A stretch of 64,000 nt of DNA from Neodontobutis hainanensis. Its lineage: Eukaryota; Chordata; Actinopteri; Gobiiformes; Odontobutidae. Made by a program: the position numbers and the translations under genes. The stretch lies in contig JALDNG010000081.1 in NCBI GenBank assembly GCA_024349245.1, forward strand, positions 1,204,501 through 1,268,500, read 5' to 3'. This document shows positions 34,875 through 47,124 of the stretch, in pieces; within the stretch, counting starts at the first letter, position 1; each line of letters opens with the position of its first letter. The notes beneath the pieces are model-generated. The model saw nothing but the letters and a program-made list of their open reading frames with translations, was not told where the DNA came from and made no database searches.

Positions 34875-37195
34875 CCTTTAGACGTGGATGTGGAAAGAAT
34901 TTCCTGTGTTTGATTTTGTTAACAAGACAAGCCAGCAGATGAAAGCACATTCCACTTTTGATATGTAAAACTTTATGTGAAACCCCAGCATCAGAGAGAA
35001 AATAGAAAGAGCTCAAATATCAGCTATAGGATATTTTTGTCCCATTTCTCAGAAAAATGCTTAGCCGGAAGGGGCTGCTGCCGATAGATAACTGTCACAG
35101 AGCTGCATCGAAGTCTGCACGGTTTATCTGTCATTAGAACAAACACTTTGCCCTCAGTGATAAACCAGATACCACTGTCAGTTGTATCAAAATGGTTATA
35201 AAAGCAAAGTTTATGAGACAGACAGTTGTCTTATCATATCATCTGAGCAAACAGCTTAGGGCGTCTTTATCAAGGAAACATTACGCAAAGCTTTACATAT
35301 TGTACAAAAACTATCAAATGTTTTCCAATCTCCAGCAAAAGGAGTTCCTGTAGTAAGATAGCTCAGGCTCATTGTGCAACATTTTTAAGAAAGATTATTG
35401 TAATTACAAAAATTCTCTAAAAAGTGATATTCCTACATACTATCTAAAATGTCCTTGATTTCTGTAGAACAGTTTGTTTTTTGTGTTGATTTCACTTGGC
35501 TGAGGTTTCTTTTGTCCCATATGTTTGGGTTTAAAATGGAGATTGATTGTTTTGACCAGTCATGATCTTCAGTTTCAGACACAGGAATATGTCCCAATCA
35601 CTTAGACACAGGTCATTTTTGTTGTTCAGCTGTGTGAGTAAGTATGTCAAGTCAAACTGGAAAATATCCTCTGTTCAACTTAAGGTAGGGGCCGCCTTGT
35701 CTAAGTCCATCTAAAGAATGAGGCCAATAAAATTCTTGGTTGAATAAAGAAACACACTTATATACTGTTTTACAAAAGCCAGAGTAAAGATTTTGAAAAC
35801 CCTGTGTGCTCTCCTTTAACGTTCTCCACTGTGCAGCTCTCTGTCCGTGGATGGCTACAGGGATACTTCCCCTCGCAGACAGGATTAACTCCTAACATGT
35901 TCAACATGATCCAAAAGTGTAAAAACTGTCAGAGAGACCTTTAATCTGCCGCTGGAACAAAGCCTTTTGTACAAGAACTAACCTGACCTTGTCAGTACCA
36001 GTTTAACTTGCTGTCTGTTAGACCACATAAAGCCTGGTGTTGTCCACCCCCCTCCCTCCCTCTGCGCACATTCGGGGGTGTGCAGCTAAAGCACCAAATG
36101 CTGTGTTAATCCCTGTTTTCCTGAGATGGCCAATTGTAAATCCAAGCTCTCTGTAAACCAATCTCAGAGTTTTTTATCTTGATTTATTAGATTACGCACC
36201 CGGGCCCTGAGTCCATGCCACACACACTAATCCTAATCAGAATAGACAAGTATTAGCCCAGTTCAAGGGGAGCTAAACAGCAGCAGTGGCCAACTTTTAG
36301 TAAGAGGGAAACTATGGGCTTATAGGCTTGATGGGCCTTTTTATCCAGTTTCCCTTTTTTCTCCACTTACATTAGGAGAATGAGTGTGTAATTAAATACA
36401 TAAATCCTGACACACCAACCCTCAAAAGGCCTAAAACCACTGAACCCCGTCCAGTTTGGCTTTCTTTTCCCAGCACAATGAAGTTACTGAGCCAAGCCCA
36501 ATCATTTGTATTTTTCTCAGATTTTTAACAGTGAGCAAGGCAAACATGAAAGTCCCATTGAAAACAACTGCAAGAATTAATTTTACATCTCAGTGAATTC
36601 AAGGCAGTGTTGTCAAATTATAAGCAACAGGGCTATGTAACTAATTTCCCCTGGTCCACAGATTGTTAAAAAAGTAATAAATCACTTTTCATCTGTGATA
36701 ATAAATTGCATATAATTAGTAAGGTGTCTACACTGTTTGCCTTCTCTGGGTAAACTGAAGAACTGGCCAGATTTTTTACTAACCTTGAACCAAAATGAGA
36801 ACGTAGTCCCCAGGCGCATTGTAATTGCTTTTAACTGTATTACAAGCAGAGGTGTAGGAGGCAAGAGCAGATTAAAAAAAAAGCTTTTTATATTGTGACT
36901 TATGCACAATTTTGAAAAAGAAGTGTCACTTTTTACTGGAAATTTACCACATGTAAACAATTCACACAAAGCTTAAGGTTTCCAGGGACTAGAGGAACAG
37001 TTTTGAGTACAGTACAGATTTCGGCTACTATGACTAAATGGCAACTGGGTTAGGCTGGATGGAGTCCATGTGACACATGAGGCCAGGGCTGGGGAGCATT
37101 AAGAAGTGTTGGCCATACACTAATGCTGGTGGCAGCTGTTCTTCTGCCAAAATCTGCAGCAGCAGCAGCAAGGATATCCTGAAATACTATTGAAA
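34875..37195. other. AT-rich non-coding stretch
   Basis: No gene, repeat family or RNA gene recognised over 2.3 kb. Confidence 0.5.
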
Positions 37196-37199
37196 ACCG

Positions 37200-37660
37200 C
37201 TAAACCTCCTCCTCGCTGATGTAAAGCTATACAGCTGCTCGGCGCCAGCACAATCACTGATCAATCTGGGAAAGTTAAAAATGGAGTCTGGTTTGTGGAC
37301 TAAATCTGTGGCTTTTTATCTCGAAGGTCAAACTAGTGATGTCAGAAGATATAATGGCACATAGAAAGACTGTTGTCCATTCATTAAAGCATATGCTTGT
37401 ACATTTGTGTTTTGTAAATCTGCATGTCTGGGCTTGTATTTCTGTCATAGCTTTTCATGGCATCACCGGCAAGCGCGGAGGTTGCCCCTGCCCGCTGCCC
37501 TCGGGCGTGACATGGGAGCTAACAGAGATGTGACAGCCATGTCTGCTCCTTGTATGTGTTTGCTTGCCCCTGAAAACGAGACACCCGCTTCACTGTGGCC
37601 CCCTGGGCATGTTTAGCTGTGCCTCTACCGCATCGGCTTCATCTGATACAAAGTGGAAGT
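37200..37660. promoter_or_regulatory. Candidate conserved non-coding block
   Basis: It holds CGGCGCCAGCAC, a CpG-bearing GC-rich core (37458-37520) and CACTGATCAATC. Several competing frames (37336-37616) on the plus strand share no motif. Function is inferred. Confidence 0.3.
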
Positions 37661-37764
37661 CCAGTGATCATAATATGTGTCTCTGCTCGTAGGGTGAAAG
37701 CTGATATATATACACTTCAATGCACAAAGAAAAGTCCATTGATTGAATCATACAGTGCAAAAAA

Positions 37765-38603
37765 CAGGGTTCATGCAGCTTTTCCCAGGTCAGATTCAAG
37801 CACTTTTCAAGCACTTTAAAAGGTCTATTAAACTATTTCAGTAGGTTATGTGGTAAATTAAATATTTATACAGATACCAGCATACTTTACATTATTATTT
37901 TGACAAAAAACACTCTACTTAACTATTTTAGGCAATAAACAACAAAAGTTATGTACAAGTCAAAGATAGCTTGGCTGGCCGTGACTAACTCTTTTCCAAT
38001 TCTATACAAAGAAGTTAGTCTGGTACCGTGTTGCTTGCATTTGATTTCAAGTTAACCAATGACGCGAAAAAAGGCACCACACAGCGATTTGTCAACAAGG
38101 AAGCCATGTTAGTGCCACTAGTGAACATGGCCAGCAGTAGAGAGGACATCAGAGCAGTTTCATAGTTTTTGTAGTTTATTGGATATTCAAAACCGAGGCA
38201 AGAGCAATTATAAATGGCCTCTCAATAGCAGCATCCGCCATAGAATGTTTTGAACTAGCCGTGCGAGCCGAGTAACTTGTGTATGACCTGGCCAGCAAAC
38301 CACACCCTGCTGCAGACAACGGCTTGTGATTGGTCCGTCCGTTAAATCGCAGAAAGAAGGGATTTGCTGTGAGAAAGGGACCAGACCGTTCTGCTTTTGA
38401 AAAAAGGAAAACAGTTTCATATTCCAGGCTAGTTCAAAAATTGTGTTTTGTGGCAGAATAGTTTATAGATTTGACCTAGACGCACCAAACGTTGCTGGGA
38501 AAGTAACACATTTTAAAGGATTTTGAAAAACATTGGTAAAATGTAATAATTTAACAATGAAATCTAGCACTTTCAGGTATTTTAGGCACGCTTAGGAACC
38601 CTA
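37765..38603. mobile_element. hAT-like non-autonomous DNA transposon (about 0.84 kb)
   Basis: The left end CAGGGTTC (37765-37772) and right end GAACCCTA (38596-38603) form inverted termini with one mismatch. Subterminal sequence on the left (CAAGCACTTTTCAAGCACTT) and right (TAGCACTTTCAGGTATTTTA) is also typical of elements with the CAGGGTTC terminus. Flanks are A-rich on both sides, so an 8-bp target duplication cannot be read with certainty. The interior has no transposase-like frame; a 70-residue minus-strand frame at 38208-38420 is not recognised. Confidence 0.55.
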
Positions 38604-38604
38604 A

Positions 38605-39350
38605 AAACCCCAGGCTTTGGAGGCATGAGTCAATGATAATAACTGATGTCAGAACAGCCAAGTTCATTGTAATGTCACTGCAAACAGCCTCTTAGAGCTG
38701 GTAAGGCGTTATGTGAGGCGACTACTGTGATCCATTCCTTTTGTATGCCAAATAAAAGTGAGCAATGGATTTCCTTTGCACTTGCGTTTTGTCCTTAGAC
38801 CTTAGTGTCACCATGAGTACTTTACAAGGAATATTCATTTCCTTAGGAAGGCCTCGTCAGCCTTGTGACCCAATCCATATCCATTGTGTCCTGTCTGCCC
38901 TCCCCAGTCCCTGCCTGTTTTCTGTAAGTGGCAGATATTTCACCTGCCTATCAGTTTCCCTTTAAACGTGCTGGTATATGCAGGAAAGGCGCCCATATAG
39001 GGTCACTGACTGTCCTCTACCAGGAGCCTCCCCCTGTCTTCTATCACTCAGATTACAGAGTAGAGGTCGCTGCTACAAAAGGTTCGCACAGATGACTGAC
39101 TTTCTTCTAGGTACGCATTAATGAAAATATTATTGCCCCAATTGGGTTATACCTTTCCTCATTTTAATTTATACGTAACATAGCTGCTTTTAACATGTTT
39201 TGCATGATTGTTTTGCATAATGATGTTCCAATATTTAGCTGTTTGACATTAGCCAAGCAAAAGTAAAGGAAGGAGGGGTAGTGACAGAAAGTACATCCCT
39301 TATATGGTCCTCTAAACTTAGCATAGACCCAAAATAAATGTAAACCGTTT
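38605..39350. other. Non-coding stretch, nothing recognised
   Basis: Mixed composition without exon or repeat signature. Confidence 0.5.
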
Positions 39351-39354
39351 GAGT

Positions 39355-39509
39355 TTAAATGGTAAATGGTATGCATTTATATAGCGCTTTTTTGCTTCCA
39401 TTGACCACATTCACACCTGGGGCAGTGTCTTGCCTAAGGACACAACATCAGTATGAACCGGGGGAGAGCGGGAATCGAAACGCTCTACCACCGAGCCACT
39501 GCACTGCTT
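39355..39509 (-). mobile_element. tRNA-derived SINE copy 2 (internally deleted)
   Basis: On the minus strand the head has the A box TGGCTCGGTGG followed directly by TAGAGCGTTTCGATTCC. Compared with copy 1, roughly 25 bp between A and B boxes are missing. The core has the same GTGTCCTTAGGCAAGACACT. The tail differs from copy 1, reading AAAGCGCTATATAAATGCAT and ending near ACCATTTACCATTT. Deletion of the A-B spacing would be expected to make it pol III-incompetent. Confidence 0.7.
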
Positions 39510-39671
39510 GAGTAATTGGGAGAGCGTGGCTTACAGTAAGAGCATGTTTTGTATGCAGCCCACAGCAAAAGTCCAGTTTACTACCAAATAATGTGAATTA
39601 GATCATTTCCACGCAGAATTGTGCAGCGGGACAGAAAGCAGCTGCCTGAATGTGAGGACGGTAGGAGGAGG

Positions 39672-39807
39672 TTAAAAGGAGTCAATGGAGGCTAAAGAGA
39701 CAGCAGGTCTACCGATGACAGAAAGAGTGGCCAGGGACTGCAGTTCAGGACTTCTGGAAACCACATCAAACACGCGGTGGAGCGCTGCCAAGACGAACAC
39801 ACACCAA
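39672..39807 (-). CDS. Weak candidate terminal coding exon, unidentified
   Basis: On the minus strand a good acceptor (TTTCTTTTGCAACAG|TTGG) precedes a frame (phase 1) of 44 codons, reading WCVFVLAALHRVFDVVSRSP and ending ATIDSF-like with residues LASIDSF before a TAA at 39674-39672. The amino-acid composition is protein-like (an amphipathic Leu/Val/Ser-rich segment), but I recognise no family and no upstream exon was found. A chance acceptor plus short frame is the likelier explanation. Confidence 0.12.
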
Positions 39808-39829
39808 CTGTTGCAAAAGAAACAGAGGA

Positions 39830-41140
39830 AAAAAGGAGGGGTGAGAGAGTAAGAAAACACGAGGGGACAAATGTGAAAGAGAGAGAGTCTGTAACAAGAG
39901 AGGGTTGTGGAAAAATGGGGAGCGCATGTAAGTATAGGGCATTACATCAAGATATGAGATAAATGGAGGAACCTGTGTTAACATGTAGACAGAGGAAAAT
40001 ATAGTCAATGTTCTTCTTCTGAGTCAAAAAAAACAAACAAAAAAAAAAGATCCTGTCTGTTGACTTTTCCATAAAACTGAGGTGATGGCATTACATTACG
40101 ATACAGGGGTGTCTTTGTTTGTCAGACTGACTAATAAGAGTTTAGTATTATTTAGTGTTTGACTGTGGACTGGGACAAATAATTGGCAGCCCTTGTTTTC
40201 AGAACGGATGGTAAATTAATGCAAAAGAGGAATAATATAATTGAAAAACACAAACACAAAATCAGTTTCATTCACCTTTTTCACAAATTAAAAAATGCAA
40301 TTATGTTGTAGGGATAATCATAATTTTAATCATTTCATAATATTATGTGGGTTTAAGTAATTTAGTTAATCCTTTTACAAAGAGCCTTGATGGTATTGTA
40401 AGAACTCTGCTTTTATGTTTTTATCTGTATTTTATAAGTATTAAGCCAAACCATTGACTCCTAAACAATAAAAGATTGAAAAAGATTTGAGTAAAACAGG
40501 AATAATATTATACAATAACTGCTTGTTAGAACTTCTGATGTTTTCTAATATCCATGTCTTGTTTCTTTACTGCAGTGTTCCCACAGAAAGCTTGCCCCTC
40601 AGCCAGCAGTCCAGCCCCGTTCTCAGGCCTATCTAGACCCAGCCACTTGTTTCGAGAAGCACCTGACTAATACCCACTATAATGTCACTTCTATATTTGT
40701 ATCCTGCTAATCTTCCCTCAGGCTCCAATCTTTTCCACTTTCTTGCAAATTTATCACTGGACTGAAAGCCTGGTGCCAGATCCTAAGTGCCTCACCCTTT
40801 TAAATTAAATAGTGGCATTTGTGATAAAGCCACTAAATTCCTTATCTAACTGGCTCAAAGAGTCTTTCAAGGCAAAGTGTCACTTTTCCTAAACTGGAGC
40901 ACTTGTGACGCCATACCCCTCCCTATCTGCTGCCTCACAAGCACATGCACACATGCACCAGCACACTGTCAGTTTTCTTGTCCTTTTCAAGGACACAATC
41001 AGGTCAAAAATAGAACAAAAACAAGAGAGGCATGCTGCAGGTCTGCACTCTAACAAAGTGAGTCCAATAATACGCATTCACTTATTAACGCACACTTGTT
41101 GAACTAACTTTTCTTTCTTTACAGTTTAAAGTTTCAAGGA
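39830..41140. other. AT-rich non-coding stretch
   Basis: Purine-rich at 39830-39920, then AT-rich. No gene recognised. Confidence 0.5.
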
Positions 41141-41144
41141 CAAG

Positions 41145-41145
<1 letters not shown>

Positions 41146-41205
<60 letters not shown>
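41146..41205. repeat. (AT)30 microsatellite
   Basis: Sixty bases of perfect TA alternation. Confidence 0.97.
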
Positions 41206-41209
<4 letters not shown>

Positions 41210-42370
41210 AAGTGGCTCTATATTTAAACAGAAATTGCTGTTACAAATATAGTCAATCAGTAACATCGTTCTGCTTTGCATCAAACAGTGCCTAATGACA
41301 ATCTACTGTATGAGCAGGCCGCAATTTTATATCAAAATAACGTCATATACGTATGACTTAAAGACGTAAAAAAAACTCAAAATGGTTTACAGTTATTCAA
41401 TTATTGTGACACCCTGTGGCAATGACGTACTGTAAGATTTCTCACACACTTTTCAAATCGCGCTTTAAGTGATAGAAGTAATCCACAGCAGAACCTTTTT
41501 CTAATAGTTCTCAAAGCAACGCCTGCGGCCAAAAACACTATCTTAGGTTATGTTGTCCTGTGCCTTGACGCAAAGGAACACTGCCTGTCAATAAATTTTT
41601 GTGCACTTCCTTCCCATTGTGGATTCATGCCCTAATAAGGCAGTGGCTGAAATCTGGGTTATTTTGAGTTAGATGATAATGCTCACTCTGTTTGTTCCTC
41701 TGTTGAGATTCTAACAAACAGAAACAGTCACAGAAGCGAGCTTTGAAAGCTCAAAGTAACTAGATGTGTTTTTTACGTTTACTAATCCAATACCATTAGC
41801 AGTAATAGTGGCCATGTAAAGTGCAGAATGTAAAATATGTAGTCAATTGTTTATATGGGACCTTTCTCCTTCATACACACATTTATGGGCTGTTTACAGA
41901 AAGCTTAAACTCAAATTTTGAGTAGCATAATCAAAACTATCTGTGTTTACTCTCTACAAGAATAGTCGTGTCTGCCAGGCCAGTTAGGGGCACTGTGTTC
42001 TGGAGCAGCACTATTGAACTCTATGTAACAAAACTCAGTATGGGTCTAAAAAATTAATACTGACAATAATATATTATTGGTACTTTTGAAGCAAATACAC
42101 AGTATTTTGTCTTTTTTTTCTACTTGCTGTGTGTATCCAGCAGCGAATAGCTTTCTGTGAGCACCCTTTTCACTAATCAAGCCTTCTTTTTCTTCACAGT
42201 TTACTCGACAAGGAAATGAAAATGCCGGCCTTGTATTAAAATATAGCCACAATTTTAGACAAAACGCATTGTAGTGTAAACAACCTCCTAGAGTCATTGT
42301 AATTTATTCACCATTGACCTGAGTTTAGCCCAGAAGCCATTAGCTAAAATGGCTATTGCTCTGTTTTTAT
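41206..42370. other. AT-rich non-coding stretch
   Basis: No gene, RNA or transposon signature recognised. Confidence 0.5.
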
Positions 42371-42372
42371 TT

Positions 42373-42481
42373 AGTCAAAGTCAACTTTGTTGTCAATTCT
42401 GCCTCATGTACAGTAAATACAGAGGATTGAAATAGTGTTTCCCTCAGACCCATGGTGCATATGGGTAACAATAAGTAAACT
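42373..42481 (+). mobile_element. Teleost-like interspersed repeat fragment
   Basis: The segment begins AGTCAAAGTCAACTTTGTTG, runs through CATGTACAGTAAATACAGAG and CAGACCCATGGTGCATATGG, and ends near AATAAGTAAAC. I recognise this wording as a high-copy repeat in fish genomes, but I cannot assign its class securely. No coding capacity. Confidence 0.45.
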
Positions 42482-42484
42482 ATG

Positions 42485-43145
42485 TAAAAAATTAGAATAA
42501 GGAACATAACAGAGTTGGTAAGATAAAGCCAGTGTGTGGTTATGAATAAGCTTATCCACTAACACGCACTCATTGAACTCTATTTTAAAATAAATGACTA
42601 TAAAACTATTTTGTTTCTAACCAAAGCACTTGAAGAGCTCATGACTCCATCTAGTGAAATAAAGCGATATGACAGGCCGCTCTTGAGACAGCTTTCTAAT
42701 CTCTGTCATTTAAAACACTGACAAATACTGCATTTTGTCAAGACTCTGGACTATTATTCCTCAACCCTAATGTTAAAATCCTTGTAAAGACTTCATTACA
42801 TAAATAGATAAAAGCAAAAAAAAAAAAAAACATCCTTGTCGTGCCATTTCAGTAACTCACACAAGATTGCTTATATTTTCCACTTACCACTTACTTGTTT
42901 TTCACACATTTCTGCCATGTATCTGGCCTTTTCTCCAGCCTCTAATCTGTTTTTGATATGGCGAGATGTGACTTCCTACCCCGGCCTGTTCCATTGTTTT
43001 CCTGCATTTTAGGAATGAGGTTAAAACAAACTGTTCCTATGCAGAAGGTCAAATAACAATGTTTTGAAACACAGAAAATCAGTGTAAAGGTAACAGAATA
43101 GACCCAAGCGGGTATTCCTGTTCCTGAAGCTAGACCCTGTAAACA
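42485..43145. other. AT-rich non-coding stretch
   Basis: A-tract at 42815-42830. Nothing else recognised. Confidence 0.5.
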
Positions 43146-43149
43146 TCTA

Positions 43150-43470
43150 TAATTAAGAGGAAGAAATCTTCACTTCGGCTCAGCGGCCCCTCGCAGTCAT
43201 ATTTCCTCTTAATCTCAGTCTCTGGTGTTTATTTATCAGTTTTCATATTTGTACGCTCAAGGACTGCTTGATTATTTCGACAAGACACCAGAGTATTTCC
43301 TGGGCCAGCGCAGTGAAATCTCTGATGCAGGGATCCGGGCAGGCAGCTTGCTTAATGCTTGACCCCTGACCTCTCCTGGGTAATAATGCTTCTGTATCTA
43401 TCCTCACACACGTAGCGGAAAAGAACAATCACATATTCAGATGCCAGCAGAGGCTTCATAAAGCTGTGGG
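43150..43470. promoter_or_regulatory. Candidate conserved non-coding element with DR1 site
   Basis: Complex CpG-retaining block (CTCAGCGGCCCCTCGC, GATCCGGGCAGG, CACACGTAGCGG) containing TGACCCCTGACCT at 43360-43372. Its complement AGGTCA-G-GGGTCA is a near-perfect direct repeat spaced by one, the site class used by HNF4, RXR and COUP-TF (NR2F) receptors. Candidate enhancer. Confidence 0.4.
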
Positions 43471-43474
43471 AAAC

Positions 43475-44870
43475 ACTAGTGAATAAACTGAAGTATGTTA
43501 AAAGTTTCTCTTCTGGGGCCATCACAAAAATTAATATACTTTAATTTCATGTGGGAAAAGGTACTTTACTTTTTCATATTAGAGTTGCCAATTTGTAAAT
43601 GTTTTTCCATGAGCTCAATCTCAGAGAAATTTGTGTTTTTTAGCAAATGCCAGATACAGGGAACAGTAACAATTCCATTTCTAATACTAGACATTTGAAG
43701 ATATGTCTAAATATCACAGTTGGTTGAATTTTGAGCATATCATCCTTTTTTAAATAAACAGTAGCAACAAAACCCTGAAACTACCCTGAGAGCTTACTTA
43801 ACTTACATTAGACTAGAGTAACATTTGACTTCAAAGTATGGATTTATTTATTAATATTATACCATCATCAATGTTAAAAGATGAGCAAGTGTGAGGAAAT
43901 AAGCTTTAATGCTATGCTAAAAGACTTATTTTGAAATAAAGTAAGCCTGTCACTTAGTTTAGTATAGTTTGTCTCTTTAATTTCACGCCAGTGTGGTCAT
44001 TATTCTTCCAGTTAAAAACAGTACCACTAGATGGAGTAGTGAGCAACTGCAGTGCTCCTTTAGTCACATGACCTCTAAGAATAAATTATAATTAAGAGTT
44101 CTGTAGTATGTTAAATTATAGTTTGGAGCAAAATGTTCAGGTCCTCTTAAAGGGAAAGTAGTTATTAAAATACTGTTACATCTAGGCTTTACTAGTGTTT
44201 TATATCTGCATTGAAAGAAAATGGCTATAGACTAAAGTTTGTTTGTAATTTATAAATAGGTGAGTAAGATATTTAAAATGATTTCACCCTAAAGTTGTTG
44301 TGTATCTAACAGAAATCCTATACTTTCCTTCCATAATGTTCTTTTTCAAAGCCATAAGTCAGCCTTCATTTCAAGAACAGTATTCACAATTGTTTAAATT
44401 GTTCTCTGTGTGACTTCTTTGGCATTTTCCCACTTTTTTCCCTCATTCCCCCTCAGCTGTCCCTCCCTTTAGTCACACAATTTCACACAATTCAGTAAAT
44501 CCACCACAAAGCCATGAAAGCAACAACTGCAAGCTGAGTGGTGCTTGCAAAAATAAAGGCCTCTCAGAATAGATAAATAAAATCTCTGTTATCCAGCTGC
44601 CCTCCTTAAATCACTCCCAACCCCTTCAACAAGTGGTCACAAGCCGAGGCAAAGCGGGCCCTTTCAATAGCACATGACAACCACAAAAGAGGATTCGTTG
44701 GGATTCCTAAACTGATTGCTCAAGTTTTACAAGTAAAAACTGGGCCGAATCTGTATCATTGAGCATAATTACAGTATGTCCTTGTATCATCCTTCCTGTT
44801 AGTGTAGGAACCGCTTACTGCCTTTTCTGCATACATTCCAGTGAGTATAAAAAAAAAATAAAAATCATCT
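43475..44870. other. AT-rich non-coding stretch
   Basis: No recognisable gene or repeat. Confidence 0.5.
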
Positions 44871-44879
44871 CAAAGAAAG

Positions 44880-45360
44880 GAAGTGGGAGGTTCGTCCGGC
44901 TTATTTTTGGTCAATACTTTAGGACTTGAGCTTTCTAAAACGGAAAACTAACTGCGCACTGCGAGCACACATCAGACCTTCTCCATATTTCACATGTCCA
45001 TCACAGTAGGTGGGGGGGGTTCACATGTGGAAGGAAGTTTCAACACACCAGCAGCTTAAGCACTGTAAAAAATCTGCTTGTTTTTCTTTTTCATGTTTTG
45101 TCGAGTGAGACTCCATCCCACAACTCCACGGCCTGCCAAAGTGATTACGTTTTTACTGTGTTGGCACTAGAGCCTCTGTTTCTGCACAGCAGCCCCAAAC
45201 ACTTCATCTCTGAAGGCTTGAACATACGCACAAGGCCGCACAGCACAAGCACGCAGAAGTCCTGTGCAGAGTTGCTGAACATGTGCCGCTTTGAGTCTGC
45301 CAGATTTTTACCAGCTGTTAACATTAGAGTATTTTATTTCAAATATGCAGCCCACTTATA
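44880..45360. promoter_or_regulatory. Weak candidate regulatory block
   Basis: Somewhat higher CpG content (GGTTCGTCCGGC, GCGCACTGCGAGC, CATACGCACAAGGCCGC) than the flanks. A plus-strand frame (45098-45361) overlaps it with no known motif. Confidence 0.2.
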
Positions 45361-45364
45361 ATGG

Positions 45365-46925
45365 AGTTACTTTACAGGCCTTTACAATAAATACAGTCAG
45401 TTGAAAGGATAGCATTGTTTTTTTTTTTTTTTGTTTTGTTTTTTTACGGAAGCAAATAAGGATAACAATTTAAAAGCTTGTGCAGGCAAATGTGTGCCAT
45501 CAAAATTTTGTGTAAATCTTATTGTGGTGAAACAAAATGACTATAGCATCAAAGGTTAAGTCTGTTTTTTATTACCTTAGCTTTACAGAAATTGAGAAAA
45601 AAAGTTGTATGGTCATATAAAATCAAAAGAAAGTGTTGTTTTTAATAATGGTTTGGGAATAGCATGTCTGGCAGCTACCATTAGTCAATATTTGTTTGAT
45701 GACATAAACACTGTCCTGTGCTAGCTTTCTTCAATTAAAATCAAAAGAAAACTTTATTTACACAACTGGTACATTCCAATGTTTGTCCTTGTCTGTTTTA
45801 GCGACTGAACTTCCTATAACAACTTTTTCTCTGTACTGTACTCTCAAGTAGTCTAGGAGGGACTTCCCCTTATTCCAGCTCTTGGCCAATCCCAGAAAGA
45901 CAAATACAAAAAAAACTGACAGTTATCACCAATTATTCATGAGCTGATAGTTTAGACATGCCACTTCCACATATATTCAGCAAATGCACCAGAGGAGCAA
46001 CATGGTAACCCTGATTATTGTACTGTATCTTGACTTAACTTAGCTAAAGCAATTAACACAAGTATTTTCTGATGTTGTTTTCTGACTATTGCAACACTAA
46101 TACCTGTTTAGCAATGTCTCTACTCTAACAACAGGATTATACACAGTTTAAAAACAACAATGAGCCGGGCAAGTGCAGTGCATAAAGTCATAAACCAGTC
46201 ACATGTGGACTGTGCCCAGGAATAGGCCTACGCTATGTGCCACTTTACCAATGTACAAAGAGGTGTTCAGTACAGAGCAGTGGTCAAACTCACCGAGGCA
46301 ATAAATCCACAGTCGCCGGCCCAAGGATGGTCTCTGAAATCCCTACAATCAGGCTGTAGATAAATGCTATTTTGTGCTGACTGCATTGTCTCCTGCCTCT
46401 ATTCTGGTAATCTAATGTGTGCAACATGCTCTTGGTCACCTTGACTTTGGTTGCCATAGTGCTCAACACAAACATATCCCCACCCAGAAATACACCAAAT
46501 AAGGCTTGGGGAAAAATCTCATAATCAGAAAGCACAGAGGGAGAGGCTGATATAGTGGTAAATATATTGTAAACAGGTTGAAGCTATTCCATTGTGTACA
46601 TATAGAGCACTTGCAGGAGGTGACACAACCACACAGTCAGGCTAATTAGTATACAACGCTAATTGTCCTAAGCTGAGCGATTGTTGACTCAAAGAAAATG
46701 ATAATTGCATGGGCATGGACACAAAATAAATTGAAGTACTTTTGGAATAGAGAGGTCTTTCAGGACAAGTGTGTTTGTAGTGAAAATGACCTCTAAGCAC
46801 CTTGCACTAACACAGAGGAACCAGGCAGCCGTCCTGTCTAGCTGTCGACCCCGGCAGATGTGAGTCGTGAAAGAGTTCAAAAGAATTCTGCGTGGGGGCA
46901 CCGCCATTAACATAATCCTCCAGAT
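45365..46925. other. AT-rich non-coding stretch with T tract
   Basis: T-rich tract at 45418-45446. No gene recognised. Confidence 0.5.
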
Positions 46926-46929
46926 ATAT

Positions 46930-47120
46930 TCCCCTGCAACCTAATCAAATTATTCACAAGTCTAGCCCCTAAATATGTAGACCCTGCGATACACAGCCTT
47001 TCCATTACCAGCCTCTCGCGTCTTAATCGTATCGAACCAACCAATGTCACTTGTCCCTTTAGATCGTCCTGCAAACAAAGCCGGCTGCCGTCTGACGCGC
47101 AAAGATTTCACACAAACAAC
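46930..47120. promoter_or_regulatory. Candidate conserved non-coding element
   Basis: Complex stretch with ACCTAATCAAATTATTC, CGCGTCTTAATCGTATCG and GCCGTCTGACGCGC. It retains several CpGs in 190 bp and has no simple repeats. Function is inferred. Confidence 0.35.
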
Positions 47121-47124
47121 ATCT

